From: Firmicutes bacterium HGW-Firmicutes-10
GTDB lineage: Bacteria > Bacillota_I > Bacilli_A > Erysipelotrichales > Erysipelotrichaceae
Length of the DNA stretch: 40,458 bases
Assembly: GCA_002841605.1 (NCBI GenBank)
Contig: PHAF01000002.1
Span: forward strand, 1-40,458
Direction: 5' to 3'
The notes under the pieces are model-generated. The model searched no databases. It worked only from the letters and a program-made list of their open reading frames with translations, and had not been told where the DNA came from. The translations under genes were made by a program, and so were the position numbers. Shown here piece after piece: positions 25,376-34,306 of the stretch. The stretch's first letter is position 1, and each line of letters starts with the position of its first letter.

Positions 25376-26494
25376 ATGGGTTCTAGTTTCACTAAAAAAA
25401 GATGCCTGTTTATTATTCCTCGAATGGGTAATGGAGGAGCCGAGCGGGTCATGTCTACTTTGGCAAATGAATTGTCATCTGAAAATAATGAAGTACTGAT
25501 TCTTTCGTTAACAACCAGTGATAGTTTTTATAAACTGAATGAAAAAGTAAAAATGGTAGGTGCGAACTACATAATAAGCAGAGATAGTAAGATTCTTAGA
25601 AGAATTGATATGCTAGTCAATGGTATAAAAGGTATATTTTTTGTACGTAGTTTAGTCAAAGAATGGAAACCAGATATTGTTATCTCATTCCTAACTCATA
25701 CTAATATATTATCTATAATTACTAAATTTTCTTATAAAAACATGAAGCTAATTGTTTCAGAGAGATGTGATCCTTTGGAAAGAAGTTTAACGTTAAGATT
25801 ATTGACAAAATATTTGTATCCATTTGCAGATGGGATTGTTTGTCAGAGTAAAGTTGTTGCTGAATTCTTTCCACAAACCGCTCAAAAGAATATCAAAATT
25901 ATTCAAAATCCAATTAATTATGAGTCTGTATCAAATAAAGAATTCTCGATTAAAAGAAAAGTTATAGTTGGTGTAGGGAGGCTTTTTGAACAAAAGAATT
26001 TTGAATTATTAATAGATAGTTTTAATGATATCAAAGATGACTTTCCACTACATAAATTGGAAATCTATGGTGAAGGACATTTACGCAACCAACTTGAAAG
26101 TCAAATTGAAAGACTAGATTTATGTAACAGAGTATTTCTAAGAGGTGTTATAAATAATGTTATGAAACATGTTTCTGATTCTGAACTTTTTGTCTTGTCA
26201 TCTAATTTCGAAGGGTTTCCCAATGCATTAATTGAAGCAATGGCTTCAGGATTGCCCGTTATATCAACGGATTTTTCTACAGGGGTAGCGCGAGATTTAA
26301 TTAAAGAAAATAACGGCATTATCGTTCCTGTTGGGGATCAGGAGTCACTTACCAAGGCAATGCGAACCATTTTGTCCAGTGAAGAACTGCAAAAAAAGAT
26401 GAGCATCGAAAACCGATGTCTCAACAATACTCTATCAGTTAAGTTGATACTTGATAAATGGATTGAATTGTTTGTTGATGTTATCTCTAAGTGA
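25376..26494 (+). CDS. Glycosyltransferase family 4
   Basis: A 372-residue GT-B enzyme. The N-terminal IPRMGNGGAERVMSTLANEL is the classic acceptor-side Gly-rich loop. VGVGRLFEQKNFELLIDSF opens the donor domain, and SSNFEGFPNALIEAMASGLPVIST contains the EX7E motif. It resembles GT4 enzymes that transfer GalNAc, GlcNAc or uronic acids, but the donor cannot be fixed. GGAGG lies ten bases before the ATG at 25376; a TTG one codon earlier is equally well placed. The 101-bp gap after it has no recognisable signal. Confidence 0.92.
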   Translation: MGSSFTKKRCLFIIPRMGNGGAERVMSTLANELSSENNEVLILSLTTSDSFYKLNEKVKMVGANYIISRDSKILRRIDMLVNGIKGIFFVRSLVKEWKPDIVISFLTHTNILSIITKFSYKNMKLIVSERCDPLERSLTLRLLTKYLYPFADGIVCQSKVVAEFFPQTAQKNIKIIQNPINYESVSNKEFSIKRKVIVGVGRLFEQKNFELLIDSFNDIKDDFPLHKLEIYGEGHLRNQLESQIERLDLCNRVFLRGVINNVMKHVSDSELFVLSSNFEGFPNALIEAMASGLPVISTDFSTGVARDLIKENNGIIVPVGDQESLTKAMRTILSSEELQKKMSIENRCLNNTLSVKLILDKWIELFVDVISK

Positions 26495-26595
26495 GTTACC
26501 TTGTTTAGGTTTCTTTGTGAGAAATTTGAGTATTTTTAATATTTTATAAGTGAGCAAAAGTGAAGATTATTAAAATTGATGGGTGGATGGTTATT

Positions 26596-27822
26596 ATGAA
26601 ATTTAGGCTATTAACAATAAAAGAATATGCTACTTATACAGTACTGGTTTTATATATTTTATTTGTAACTGACAGTATGATCTTTGGATTAAACTCAAAT
26701 TCTACCATTGTCAGCTATGCAAAGATCTCAATTTTTGTTTTTTTGATGTTGCTTTTAATTTATTCTTTTATCATCAATATCAAACTGAATATAAAAGAGA
26801 TTATGGTAGCGCTAATTTTTGTTATATCGCTTTTAATCTCTATGATTTTTACGAAGGATTTTACAGGAGCATATTTTTTTAAAATAGCTTTGGTAATAAT
26901 TTCTTTGATTAGTGCAAAGTTGTTAAATATAAATAAATTCATAGAAGCTTATATTAATGTTATGATTTTTATTGCAATATTTTCGCTGTTTGCAATGTTA
27001 CTACAGGAGTCTATTATACAGTTAGATTTATTTCCTGAAATAACAACACCTAAGGGGTACGTTTTCACTAGTCTTGGATTAACAAATATTCCGCATTATA
27101 ATTCTTATAAAATAAGGAACTGGGGTCCCTTTTGGGAACCAGGAGTCTTCCAAGCATACCTTAATTTTGCATTGTTTTTTGTGATTTACTGGAGTAAAAA
27201 CAATGAAAAAAAGGGATTTTTTAGAGTAATTTTTATTTCGTTTGCAATCTTATCAACTCTTTCAACTGCAGGTATTATAGCAATGACACTCATGTTAACA
27301 AGTCTAGTGATTAAAAAAGACAACAACCCTAAAAATATTAGAAAAATAGCTCTGCTACTTCTATTTGCTTTAGTCTCAGTTTATGTTTTAAACAATCCTC
27401 ACTTAAGTACTATGATTTTTGGGAAATTATTTGTGCACTTTGAAGGGAACAACACTTTAATGAGCCGGTGGTACTCTATTACTGGAATTCTTAAGATTTA
27501 TAGCAGTAGTTTGATATTTGGAGTTGGACCAAATAATGTTCTGTTGGAACTTGCAAGTTACGCTAATAGAGCCATCTCTGCTACGAATACTATAACCTTT
27601 CATTTCGCTTCATTTGGATTATTCAGTGGTTTAATTTACATTTGGTACACTTATAAGAACGTCATCTTATCCTCAAAAAAAGCATTTGCTACAATTATGC
27701 TTATTGCATGGTTAAGTGTTATTTTAATGAGCCAAAATTTCACATACTCTTTATTTTTCAATATATTCATGTTTATGAGTTTTTCTGATAAAAACAAAGC
27801 GAAAGGTACTTACAATGGATAA
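26596..27822 (+). CDS. wzy: O-antigen-type polymerase (Wzy, locus B)
   Basis: A 408-residue protein of about ten to eleven membrane segments. The motif WGPFWEPGVFQAYLNFALFF, with its central FWEPG, is typical of Wzy polymerases, and FGVGPNNVLLELA in the second half fits the O-antigen ligase/polymerase superfamily. It would link the repeat units made by locus B outside the membrane. GTG 26560 and ATG 26587 are in-frame alternatives; the ATG at 26596 has GGTGG ten bases upstream. It belongs to a different Wzy family from the EpsG-like polymerase of locus A. The stretch is very A+T-rich. Confidence 0.85.
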   Translation: MKFRLLTIKEYATYTVLVLYILFVTDSMIFGLNSNSTIVSYAKISIFVFLMLLLIYSFIINIKLNIKEIMVALIFVISLLISMIFTKDFTGAYFFKIALVIISLISAKLLNINKFIEAYINVMIFIAIFSLFAMLLQESIIQLDLFPEITTPKGYVFTSLGLTNIPHYNSYKIRNWGPFWEPGVFQAYLNFALFFVIYWSKNNEKKGFFRVIFISFAILSTLSTAGIIAMTLMLTSLVIKKDNNPKNIRKIALLLLFALVSVYVLNNPHLSTMIFGKLFVHFEGNNTLMSRWYSITGILKIYSSSLIFGVGPNNVLLELASYANRAISATNTITFHFASFGLFSGLIYIWYTYKNVILSSKKAFATIMLIAWLSVILMSQNFTYSLFFNIFMFMSFSDKNKAKGTYNG

Positions 27823-28732
27823 TTCTATAGCTATTATTCGATATACAAAAAGTGATTTCATTGCCAAGAATATTGAGTTTAATGGATTTACTGTAATAAA
27901 TGCCTACAAAAGCTCGAATTATGTTTCATATTTGATTTGGAAGACTTTGAAGTTATTAAACCTACCTGGACAGTCATTGTGGTACAATGGTAAACTTAAG
28001 CACACTTGTTTTGACACTATTATACTTATAGAATCGAATTTAACCGTTCACTTTGTAAACTGGATACGTAAAAATAACCCTAATTCTAGGATTGTTTTTT
28101 GGTATTGGAATATTGTCGAAAATACGATAAACCCTAGCCGAATAAAGGATGATTCAATTGAGAAGTGGTCTTTTTCAGAGAAAGATTGTGAAATTTATAG
28201 TATGCAGTACAACCCACCATTCTACTTTAAGAACATTAAAATTGAGCAGTCTAAAGAAGAGTACGATTTATATTTTGCAGGTAAAGATAAAGGTAGACTT
28301 TCCGCGCTTTTAGATTTTAAGAAAAAATCTGAAGAATTGGGATTAAATGTTTATTTACATGTATCACCAACGAGGAAGTTAGATTTGATATTTAACAGTA
28401 AGAATCTAAAGCCAGCTATAAGTTATGATCGAGTACTTGAAGATGTTGCCAAAAGTAAGGCGTTGCTCGATATTATTGAAGTAACTGATTCAGGTCAATC
28501 GCAGAGAACAATGGAGTCGATATTTTTTGAAAAGAAAATAGTAACAAACAGCAAACTTATAAAAAAGTTTGATTTCTATAATCAAGAGAATATTTTCGTA
28601 ATTGGAGAGGATAATATCGAAAAACTACCTTCATTTTTAAAAACTCCATATGTAAAAATAGATGAAAATATAATTAATCGTTACGAAGTAAGAAACTGGG
28701 TAAAGCGATTCTTAATAAATCAAGTGATTTAA
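27815..28732 (+). CDS. RfaS-like putative sugar transferase
   Basis: A 305-residue soluble protein with no clear EX7E or DxD motif. It has NSRIVFWYWNIV, WSFSEKDCEIYSMQYNPPFYF and YDLYFAGKDKGR, followed by a C-terminal half with SGQSQRTMESIFFEKKIVTNS, which resembles the donor-domain end of GT-B glycosyltransferases. Homologues are usually named lipopolysaccharide core biosynthesis protein RfaS, whose function is not well shown. A sugar-transfer role is inferred from the fold pattern and the operon. It overlaps wzy by 8 bases, so translation is coupled. A 606-bp gap follows. Confidence 0.68.
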   Translation: MDNSIAIIRYTKSDFIAKNIEFNGFTVINAYKSSNYVSYLIWKTLKLLNLPGQSLWYNGKLKHTCFDTIILIESNLTVHFVNWIRKNNPNSRIVFWYWNIVENTINPSRIKDDSIEKWSFSEKDCEIYSMQYNPPFYFKNIKIEQSKEEYDLYFAGKDKGRLSALLDFKKKSEELGLNVYLHVSPTRKLDLIFNSKNLKPAISYDRVLEDVAKSKALLDIIEVTDSGQSQRTMESIFFEKKIVTNSKLIKKFDFYNQENIFVIGEDNIEKLPSFLKTPYVKIDENIINRYEVRNWVKRFLINQVI

Positions 28733-29338
28733 TAATTAAAAATGAGTTGAAAAATGAGCGATGTTAATATGCCTTAACAAGTTTTTGATCATAGATAAGT
28801 AATACTTAAAATACTAAATTTTATCGAAAAATATATTTTTAGCTTATTTATTCTCTAGATTATTAAGCTTTCTAACTTGAAGTAGTCAATATGATATTAC
28901 AATATATTTAAGTATAGTAATGAACAGATGCAAAAAACTTAATGGATTATGTCGGATGTACCTTGGTAAAAATCACTAATTGATACTAGAATGTAGATGT
29001 TTCACTTAAATTTTTGGATTATTTGCAAAATACCGCTAAACTGTTTCAAGTGGTATACAAGTTAACTGTTCAATATTGCTGCTTTGAAAACATGTATAGC
29101 ACAATTGTGAATTATGAACTTGAGTTTATACACCCAGTATGCTCTTATTTGTAAGTTTAAAATCAGAAAGGTTTAGGTAGAAAATTATGGAACTAATATT
29201 ATCAAAGGAAATAGAATTCAGATTATCTTGAATACACTAATAAGAATTTCGAAAGCTTATTGGTCAATCTAGTCCTATCATTGTTTTTTTGAGTTTCAGA
29301 ATATCAAGAAATCTTGAGTTTATCTAGGAAGGCTCTAA
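28733..29338. other. 606-bp A+T-rich gap without a recognisable gene
   Basis: All frames are broken by stops. Short open pieces exist, such as one at about 29046-29155 containing FENMYSTIVNYELEFIHP, but I cannot match them to a family; they may be debris of a lost gene. A small inverted repeat TCAAGA-AA-TCTTGA lies at 29304-29317, and the wzx ribosome site AGGAAGG at 29326-29332. I see no convincing promoter or terminator. Confidence 0.6.
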
Positions 29339-30799
29339 ATGGAAAATAATTACACAAGTTCTAAAATAGTTTCATCTCTTCTTTGGAAATTTTTGGAAAG
29401 AGTTGGAACACAAGGAATTACTTTTGTTGTTCAGATTATATTAGCACGATTACTACTTCCTGAAGAATATGGAATTGTAGCAATAATTAACGTGTTTATT
29501 ATATTAGCAAATATACTTGTGCAAAGTGGCTTAAACTCAGCTTTGGTTCAAAAAAAGGATGCTGATGAAACAGACTTTTCGACAGTTTTCTTTTTAAGTA
29601 TATTTATCTCAATACTGTTATATTTAATATTGTTTCTTTTTTCTATAAATATTGCAGACTTTTATAATAATAGTAAGCTAGTTTTAATTATCAGAGTTTT
29701 GTCTTTAGTTTTAATTGCTGGAGCTGTTAACTCTGTTCAAATTGCATATATTTCGAAAAATCTGTTATTTAAGAAATTGCTTACAAGTAGTATTACTGCC
29801 TCATCTATTTCTGGGATTATTGGGATTATTATGGCACTTTATGGTTGGGGAGTTTGGGCACTGGTATTGCAACAACTACTGAATCAATTTTTAATAACTT
29901 TAATCCTTTGGTATAAAGTTAGATGGAGACCTCATTTTAGATTTTCAATTGATAGATTAAAACTCATGTTTTCGTTTGGATGGAAACTTCTGGTGTCATC
30001 GCTGCTTAACACATTATATAATGACATGAGAACATTAGTAATAGGCAAAGTGTTTAGTGCGAGTACATTAGGTTACTATAATCGAGGCAAACAATTTCCA
30101 GGATTAATCATCGACAATATTAATGGTTCTATACAAGCAGTATTGTTACCTGCTCTATCATCTCGTCAAGATAATTTAGATCGAGTAAAGAACTTAACAA
30201 GAAAATCTATATCTATATCAACCTTCATTGTTCTTCCAATCATTATCGGTCTAGCAGTAGTTGCAGAACCTATGGTTCACATAATTCTGACAGATAAATG
30301 GTTACCCGCCGTTCCTTTTATACAGATTTATTGCATAATATTTGCTTTGAGGCCAATACAGTCTGCGCATGTACAAGCTATAAACTCACTTGGAAGGAGC
30401 GACATTTTTCTAAAAATCGAGATTACTAGAACAATATTTGGTTTAATAATATTATTCATAAGTATACCATTCGGTGTGTTTGCAATTGCCTTTGGTGAGT
30501 TACTCGGAATAATTTATTCATCTTTCTTTTATAGTTATCCTAATGTAAAATTGATTGGTTATTCTTACATCGAGCAACTTAATGATATTTTTCCAGCATT
30601 TATAATTACAGTGATCATGTCTATTTGTGTGTATGCAATACAATATATCAGTATGTCAGCAGGAATACTACTAATCTTACAAATAACTTTTGGGATAATA
30701 TTTTATATTGCATTAGCCTTTCTATTTAGACTATCAGCACTCAATGAATTTTTGTCAGTTATCATACCACTTATGAAATCAGCAAAGTTTATCAAGTAA
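29339..30799 (+). CDS. wzx: Wzx/WzxC-type polysaccharide flippase (locus B)
   Basis: A 486-residue flippase with about 14 membrane segments. The N-terminus LWKFLERVGTQGITFVVQIILARLL and EEYGIVAIINVFIILANILVQSGL, with ALVQKKDADETDFSTVF, are typical of the WzxC branch of the MOP exporter superfamily. It carries locus B repeat units across the membrane. The ATG has AGGAAGG six bases upstream. It is followed by a 245-bp A+T-rich gap (30800-31044) in which I see no gene, promoter or terminator I would trust. Confidence 0.92.
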   Translation: MENNYTSSKIVSSLLWKFLERVGTQGITFVVQIILARLLLPEEYGIVAIINVFIILANILVQSGLNSALVQKKDADETDFSTVFFLSIFISILLYLILFLFSINIADFYNNSKLVLIIRVLSLVLIAGAVNSVQIAYISKNLLFKKLLTSSITASSISGIIGIIMALYGWGVWALVLQQLLNQFLITLILWYKVRWRPHFRFSIDRLKLMFSFGWKLLVSSLLNTLYNDMRTLVIGKVFSASTLGYYNRGKQFPGLIIDNINGSIQAVLLPALSSRQDNLDRVKNLTRKSISISTFIVLPIIIGLAVVAEPMVHIILTDKWLPAVPFIQIYCIIFALRPIQSAHVQAINSLGRSDIFLKIEITRTIFGLIILFISIPFGVFAIAFGELLGIIYSSFFYSYPNVKLIGYSYIEQLNDIFPAFIITVIMSICVYAIQYISMSAGILLILQITFGIIFYIALAFLFRLSALNEFLSVIIPLMKSAKFIK

Positions 30800-31044
30800 A
30801 AGATTGTCAAAGCTAGATAGATAATTATGATAATTAAGCAGTTAGTGTTACATTTTCAAATATGGGATGCATCAGCGTATAAGTTATTACAACGTTGAAG
30901 TAAACTATATACGTATTTCATGATAATATTGAAGAAGATTCAGAAGTTTAAGTTTGGAGAATGTACCGTTACTTTGAAAATATAAATCAAATAGCAAATT
31001 AGTGAAAATGAAGAATCTTCTATAGAACCATTGGAGGGATATTT

Positions 31045-32064
31045 GTGTTAAAAGACAAATTGCTACTAATAACAGGTGGAACGGGTTCATTTGGTCATGC
31101 AGTCATGGAACGCTTTTTGCATACAGATATTAAAGAAATCCGGATTTTTTCTCGTGATGAAAAAAAACAAGAGGATATGCGTAAGCTGTACAAAAACGAT
31201 AAGCTTAAATTCTACATCGGTGATGTCCGTGATATTGCTAGTGTAAAGAATGCGATGCATGGGGTTGATTATATCTTTCATGCGGCCGCATTGAAACAAG
31301 TGCCTTCCTGTGAGTTTTTTCCAATGGAAGCCGTAAAAACAAATGTAATTGGAACTGATAATGTTCTGACCGCAGCTATTGAAATGGGAGTTAAGAAAGT
31401 TATATGTCTATCTACAGATAAAGCCGCTTATCCTATCAATGCCATGGGAATATCAAAAGCTATGATGGAGAAGGTGTTTGTAGCTAAGTCTAAAACAGTG
31501 GATCCGAGTCATACATTGATTTGTGGTACACGTTATGGAAATGTCATGGCATCTCGTGGTTCAGTCATTCCTCTCTTTATTGATCAAATCAAAAAGGGAT
31601 TACCCATTACGGTAACTGACCCCAACATGACACGTTTTCTGATGAGCTTGGCCGATGCGGTGGAGTTGGTAGTGTTTGCTTATGGCAATGCTTCGGCTGG
31701 GGATATTATGGTTCAAAAAGCTCCGGCTTCAACCGTCGGCGATTTGGCAATAGCAGTTAAGGAATTATTTCATGCTGATAATGAAATCAGAATTATTGGT
31801 ACTCGACATGGCGAGAAGTTGTATGAGACATTGTTGACAAGAGAAGAGTACATAGTAGCGAAGGATATGGGTAATTTCTTCAGAGTACCGGCAGATACAC
31901 GAGATTTGAATTATGATAAGTACTTTGTGGAAGGTGATGCGAAACTTTCTGGTGAGGAAGAATACAATTCACATAACACTGTTCGTTTAAATGTTGAGCA
32001 AATCAAGGAAAAACTGTTAGAATTAGAGTATGTCAGGAATGAACTGAGAAACTGGGTGAAATAA
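31045..32064 (+). CDS. capE: UDP-GlcNAc 4,6-dehydratase/5-epimerase CapE/FnlA (copy B)
   Basis: A 339-residue paralogue of the gene at 5517, with ITGGTGSFGHAV, FSRDEKKQEDMRKLY, HAAALKQVPSCEFFP and STDKAAYPINAMGISKAMMEK. It is the first enzyme of UDP-L-FucNAc synthesis and stands in the standard order capE-capF-capG, so this copy's role is firmer than that of copy A. The start is GTG at 31045 with GGAGGG about eight bases before. Its stop overlaps the capF start (TAATG), so the set is translated together. Confidence 0.95.
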   Translation: MLKDKLLLITGGTGSFGHAVMERFLHTDIKEIRIFSRDEKKQEDMRKLYKNDKLKFYIGDVRDIASVKNAMHGVDYIFHAAALKQVPSCEFFPMEAVKTNVIGTDNVLTAAIEMGVKKVICLSTDKAAYPINAMGISKAMMEKVFVAKSKTVDPSHTLICGTRYGNVMASRGSVIPLFIDQIKKGLPITVTDPNMTRFLMSLADAVELVVFAYGNASAGDIMVQKAPASTVGDLAIAVKELFHADNEIRIIGTRHGEKLYETLLTREEYIVAKDMGNFFRVPADTRDLNYDKYFVEGDAKLSGEEEYNSHNTVRLNVEQIKEKLLELEYVRNELRNWVK

Positions 32065-33173
32065 TGAAGATTCTGGTAACTGGAGCACAAGGCTTTATTG
32101 GGAAAAATCTTATAGCAGAACTAAAAAACCGAAAGTATTCTGAGATTTTTGAGTTTGATAAAGAGACAGATTTTTCACTGTTGAATGAGTTTTGTGCACA
32201 AGCCGAATTTGTATTTCATTTGGCAGGAGTAAACCGTCCTGAAAATCCCAGTGAGTTTATGGAAGGGAATTTTGGTTTTACTTCAGAATTACTTACATTA
32301 TTGAAAAAACATAACAATACTTGTCCAATCATGATTTCCTCTTCCATACAGGCAGAACTTGAGAACCCTTATGGAGTAAGTAAGCGTGCAGGGGAAGACT
32401 TACTGTTTAAGTATTCAGAAGAAACAAATTCCAAAGTCTTGATTTATCGATTCCCGAATGTTTTTGGTAAGTGGAGCAGACCGAACTATAACAGTGCCAT
32501 TGCTACATTCTGCCATAAAATTTCAAGAGATGAAGAAATAACGGTCAATGATCCAAATGTAATTATGAAATTGGTTTATATTGACGATGTGGTTAATGAA
32601 TTATGTAACGCACTGCTTGGAAAAGAGAATGCTGTTGGAAGTTTTTGTGAAGTACCAATGGTCCACACAGTTACACTAGGTAAAATTGTTGAATTACTGT
32701 ATTCATATAAACAAAGTCGTGAAAGCAGAGAAGTACCTTATTTGTCAGATGTGTTTACTAAGAAACTATATAGTACTTATCTCAGTTTTCTTCCAAAAGA
32801 TAAATTCAGTTATCCTTTAAAAATGAATGTTGATCAGCGCGGATCGTTTACAGAGTTTATTAAAACTCCGGATCGCGGTCAGGTTTCAGTGAATATTTCT
32901 AAACCGGGCATAACCAAAGGTAATCATTGGCATCACACCAAGAATGAGAAATTTCTGGTTGTTAATGGAACTGGTGTGATCCGATTTCGTTCTTTAGACA
33001 CAAATGAAATTATTGAATATAACGTCAGTGGAGAAAAGCTTGAGGTTGTAGACATTCCACCAGGATACACTCATAACATAGAAAATCTTGGAAATACAGA
33101 TATGATTACGATTATGTGGGCAAATGAAGCATTTGACCCCAACTATCCAGACACATTTTTCTTGGAGGTATAA
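32064..33173 (+). CDS. capF: CapF/FnlB: reductase with cupin domain for UDP-L-FucNAc synthesis
   Basis: A 369-residue two-domain enzyme. Residues 1 to about 245 are an SDR, with TGAQGFIGKNL and ISSSIQAELENPYGVSK (Y103, K107). From about 250 a cupin domain follows, with NHWHHTKNEKF (H288, H290, H291, E295) as the probable zinc site and PGYTHNIENLG near the end. CapF works on the CapE product: the cupin epimerises C3 and the SDR reduces C4, giving the 6-deoxy-L-talo sugar that CapG then epimerises. The length and domain order match S. aureus CapF. Confidence 0.95.
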   Translation: MKILVTGAQGFIGKNLIAELKNRKYSEIFEFDKETDFSLLNEFCAQAEFVFHLAGVNRPENPSEFMEGNFGFTSELLTLLKKHNNTCPIMISSSIQAELENPYGVSKRAGEDLLFKYSEETNSKVLIYRFPNVFGKWSRPNYNSAIATFCHKISRDEEITVNDPNVIMKLVYIDDVVNELCNALLGKENAVGSFCEVPMVHTVTLGKIVELLYSYKQSRESREVPYLSDVFTKKLYSTYLSFLPKDKFSYPLKMNVDQRGSFTEFIKTPDRGQVSVNISKPGITKGNHWHHTKNEKFLVVNGTGVIRFRSLDTNEIIEYNVSGEKLEVVDIPPGYTHNIENLGNTDMITIMWANEAFDPNYPDTFFLEV

Positions 33174-33174
33174 C

Positions 33175-34296
33175 ATGAAAAAACTTAAAGTCATGACCGT
33201 GGTTGGCACCCGACCGGAAATCATCCGGTTATCAGCCGTAATCAACAAACTCGAATCATCAGAAGCCATAGAGCATGTTTTGGTCCATACCGGACAGAAT
33301 TATGACTATGAGCTTAATGAAGTATTTTTTAATGACTTTAAGTTACGCAAGCCGGATTACTTTCTAAATGCGGCACAAGGTACAGCAATTGAGACCATAG
33401 GCAATATTCTCATTAAAATAGATCCGATACTTGACGAAGTTAAACCGGATGCATTTTTGGTTTTAGGTGATACCAACAGCTGCTTATGTGCTATCGCAGC
33501 GAAAAGAAAACACATTCCTATATTCCATATGGAAGCCGGAAACCGCTGTTTTGATCAACGGGTACCTGAAGAAACAAACCGTAAAATCGTCGATCACATC
33601 GCAGATATCAATCTTACATACAGCGATATCGCTAGAGAGTATCTTCTTAGAGAAGGCTTACCGGCAGATCGTATCATAAAAACTGGAAGCCCGATGTTTG
33701 AGGTTCTTGAATCACGCAAAGAGGATATTGAGAAGTCCGACATTATACATAGACTGAACCTTCAGGAAGGCAAGTACTTTGTTGTATCGGCACACAGAGA
33801 AGAAAACATCAATTCAGAAGAAAATTTCACAAATCTTGTAGATAGTTTAAATGCGATTGCTAATATATACAAGTTGCCGATTATCATGAGCACACATCCT
33901 AGAACAAAGAAAATGATTGAAAGTAAAGGCATTGAATTCAATCCATTGATTCAAAATTCGAAACCATTGGGATTTAATGATTATATCAAACTTCAAAAAG
34001 GTGCAAAGGCTGTTTTAAGTGACAGTGGAACCATTAGTGAGGAAGCTTCTATTCTAAACCTTAAAGCCTTAAACATCCGTCAAGCACATGAGCGTCCAGA
34101 AGCTATGGAAGAAGCAGTAGTTATGATGGTGGGTCTTAAGAAAGAAAGAATTTTGCAAGGTTTGAATATTCTTGATGCTAGACTCATGACAATGAGATTA
34201 GTATCAGATTACAGCTTGTTGAATGTATCTGAGAAAGTTTTAAGCATTTTAGTCTCTTATACTGATTATGTGAATAGAGTTGTTTGGGAGGAATAA
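33175..34296 (+). CDS. capG: CapG/FnlC: UDP-N-acetyl-L-pneumosamine 2-epimerase
   Basis: A 373-residue non-hydrolysing UDP-HexNAc 2-epimerase of the WecB fold. It has VVGTRPEIIRLSAV, HTGQNYDYELNEVFF, VLGDTNSCL, HMEAGNRCFDQRVPEETNRKIVDH, SAHREENI and SDSGTISEEA, all family signatures. In this context it makes UDP-L-FucNAc from the CapF product. GGAGGT overlaps the end of capF. The frame is open upstream into capF, but the ATG at 33175 has the ribosome site. The gene after it starts only 10 bases downstream. Confidence 0.95.
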   Translation: MKKLKVMTVVGTRPEIIRLSAVINKLESSEAIEHVLVHTGQNYDYELNEVFFNDFKLRKPDYFLNAAQGTAIETIGNILIKIDPILDEVKPDAFLVLGDTNSCLCAIAAKRKHIPIFHMEAGNRCFDQRVPEETNRKIVDHIADINLTYSDIAREYLLREGLPADRIIKTGSPMFEVLESRKEDIEKSDIIHRLNLQEGKYFVVSAHREENINSEENFTNLVDSLNAIANIYKLPIIMSTHPRTKKMIESKGIEFNPLIQNSKPLGFNDYIKLQKGAKAVLSDSGTISEEASILNLKALNIRQAHERPEAMEEAVVMMVGLKKERILQGLNILDARLMTMRLVSDYSLLNVSEKVLSILVSYTDYVNRVVWEE

Positions 34297-34306
34297 TTGT
34301 GATCAA

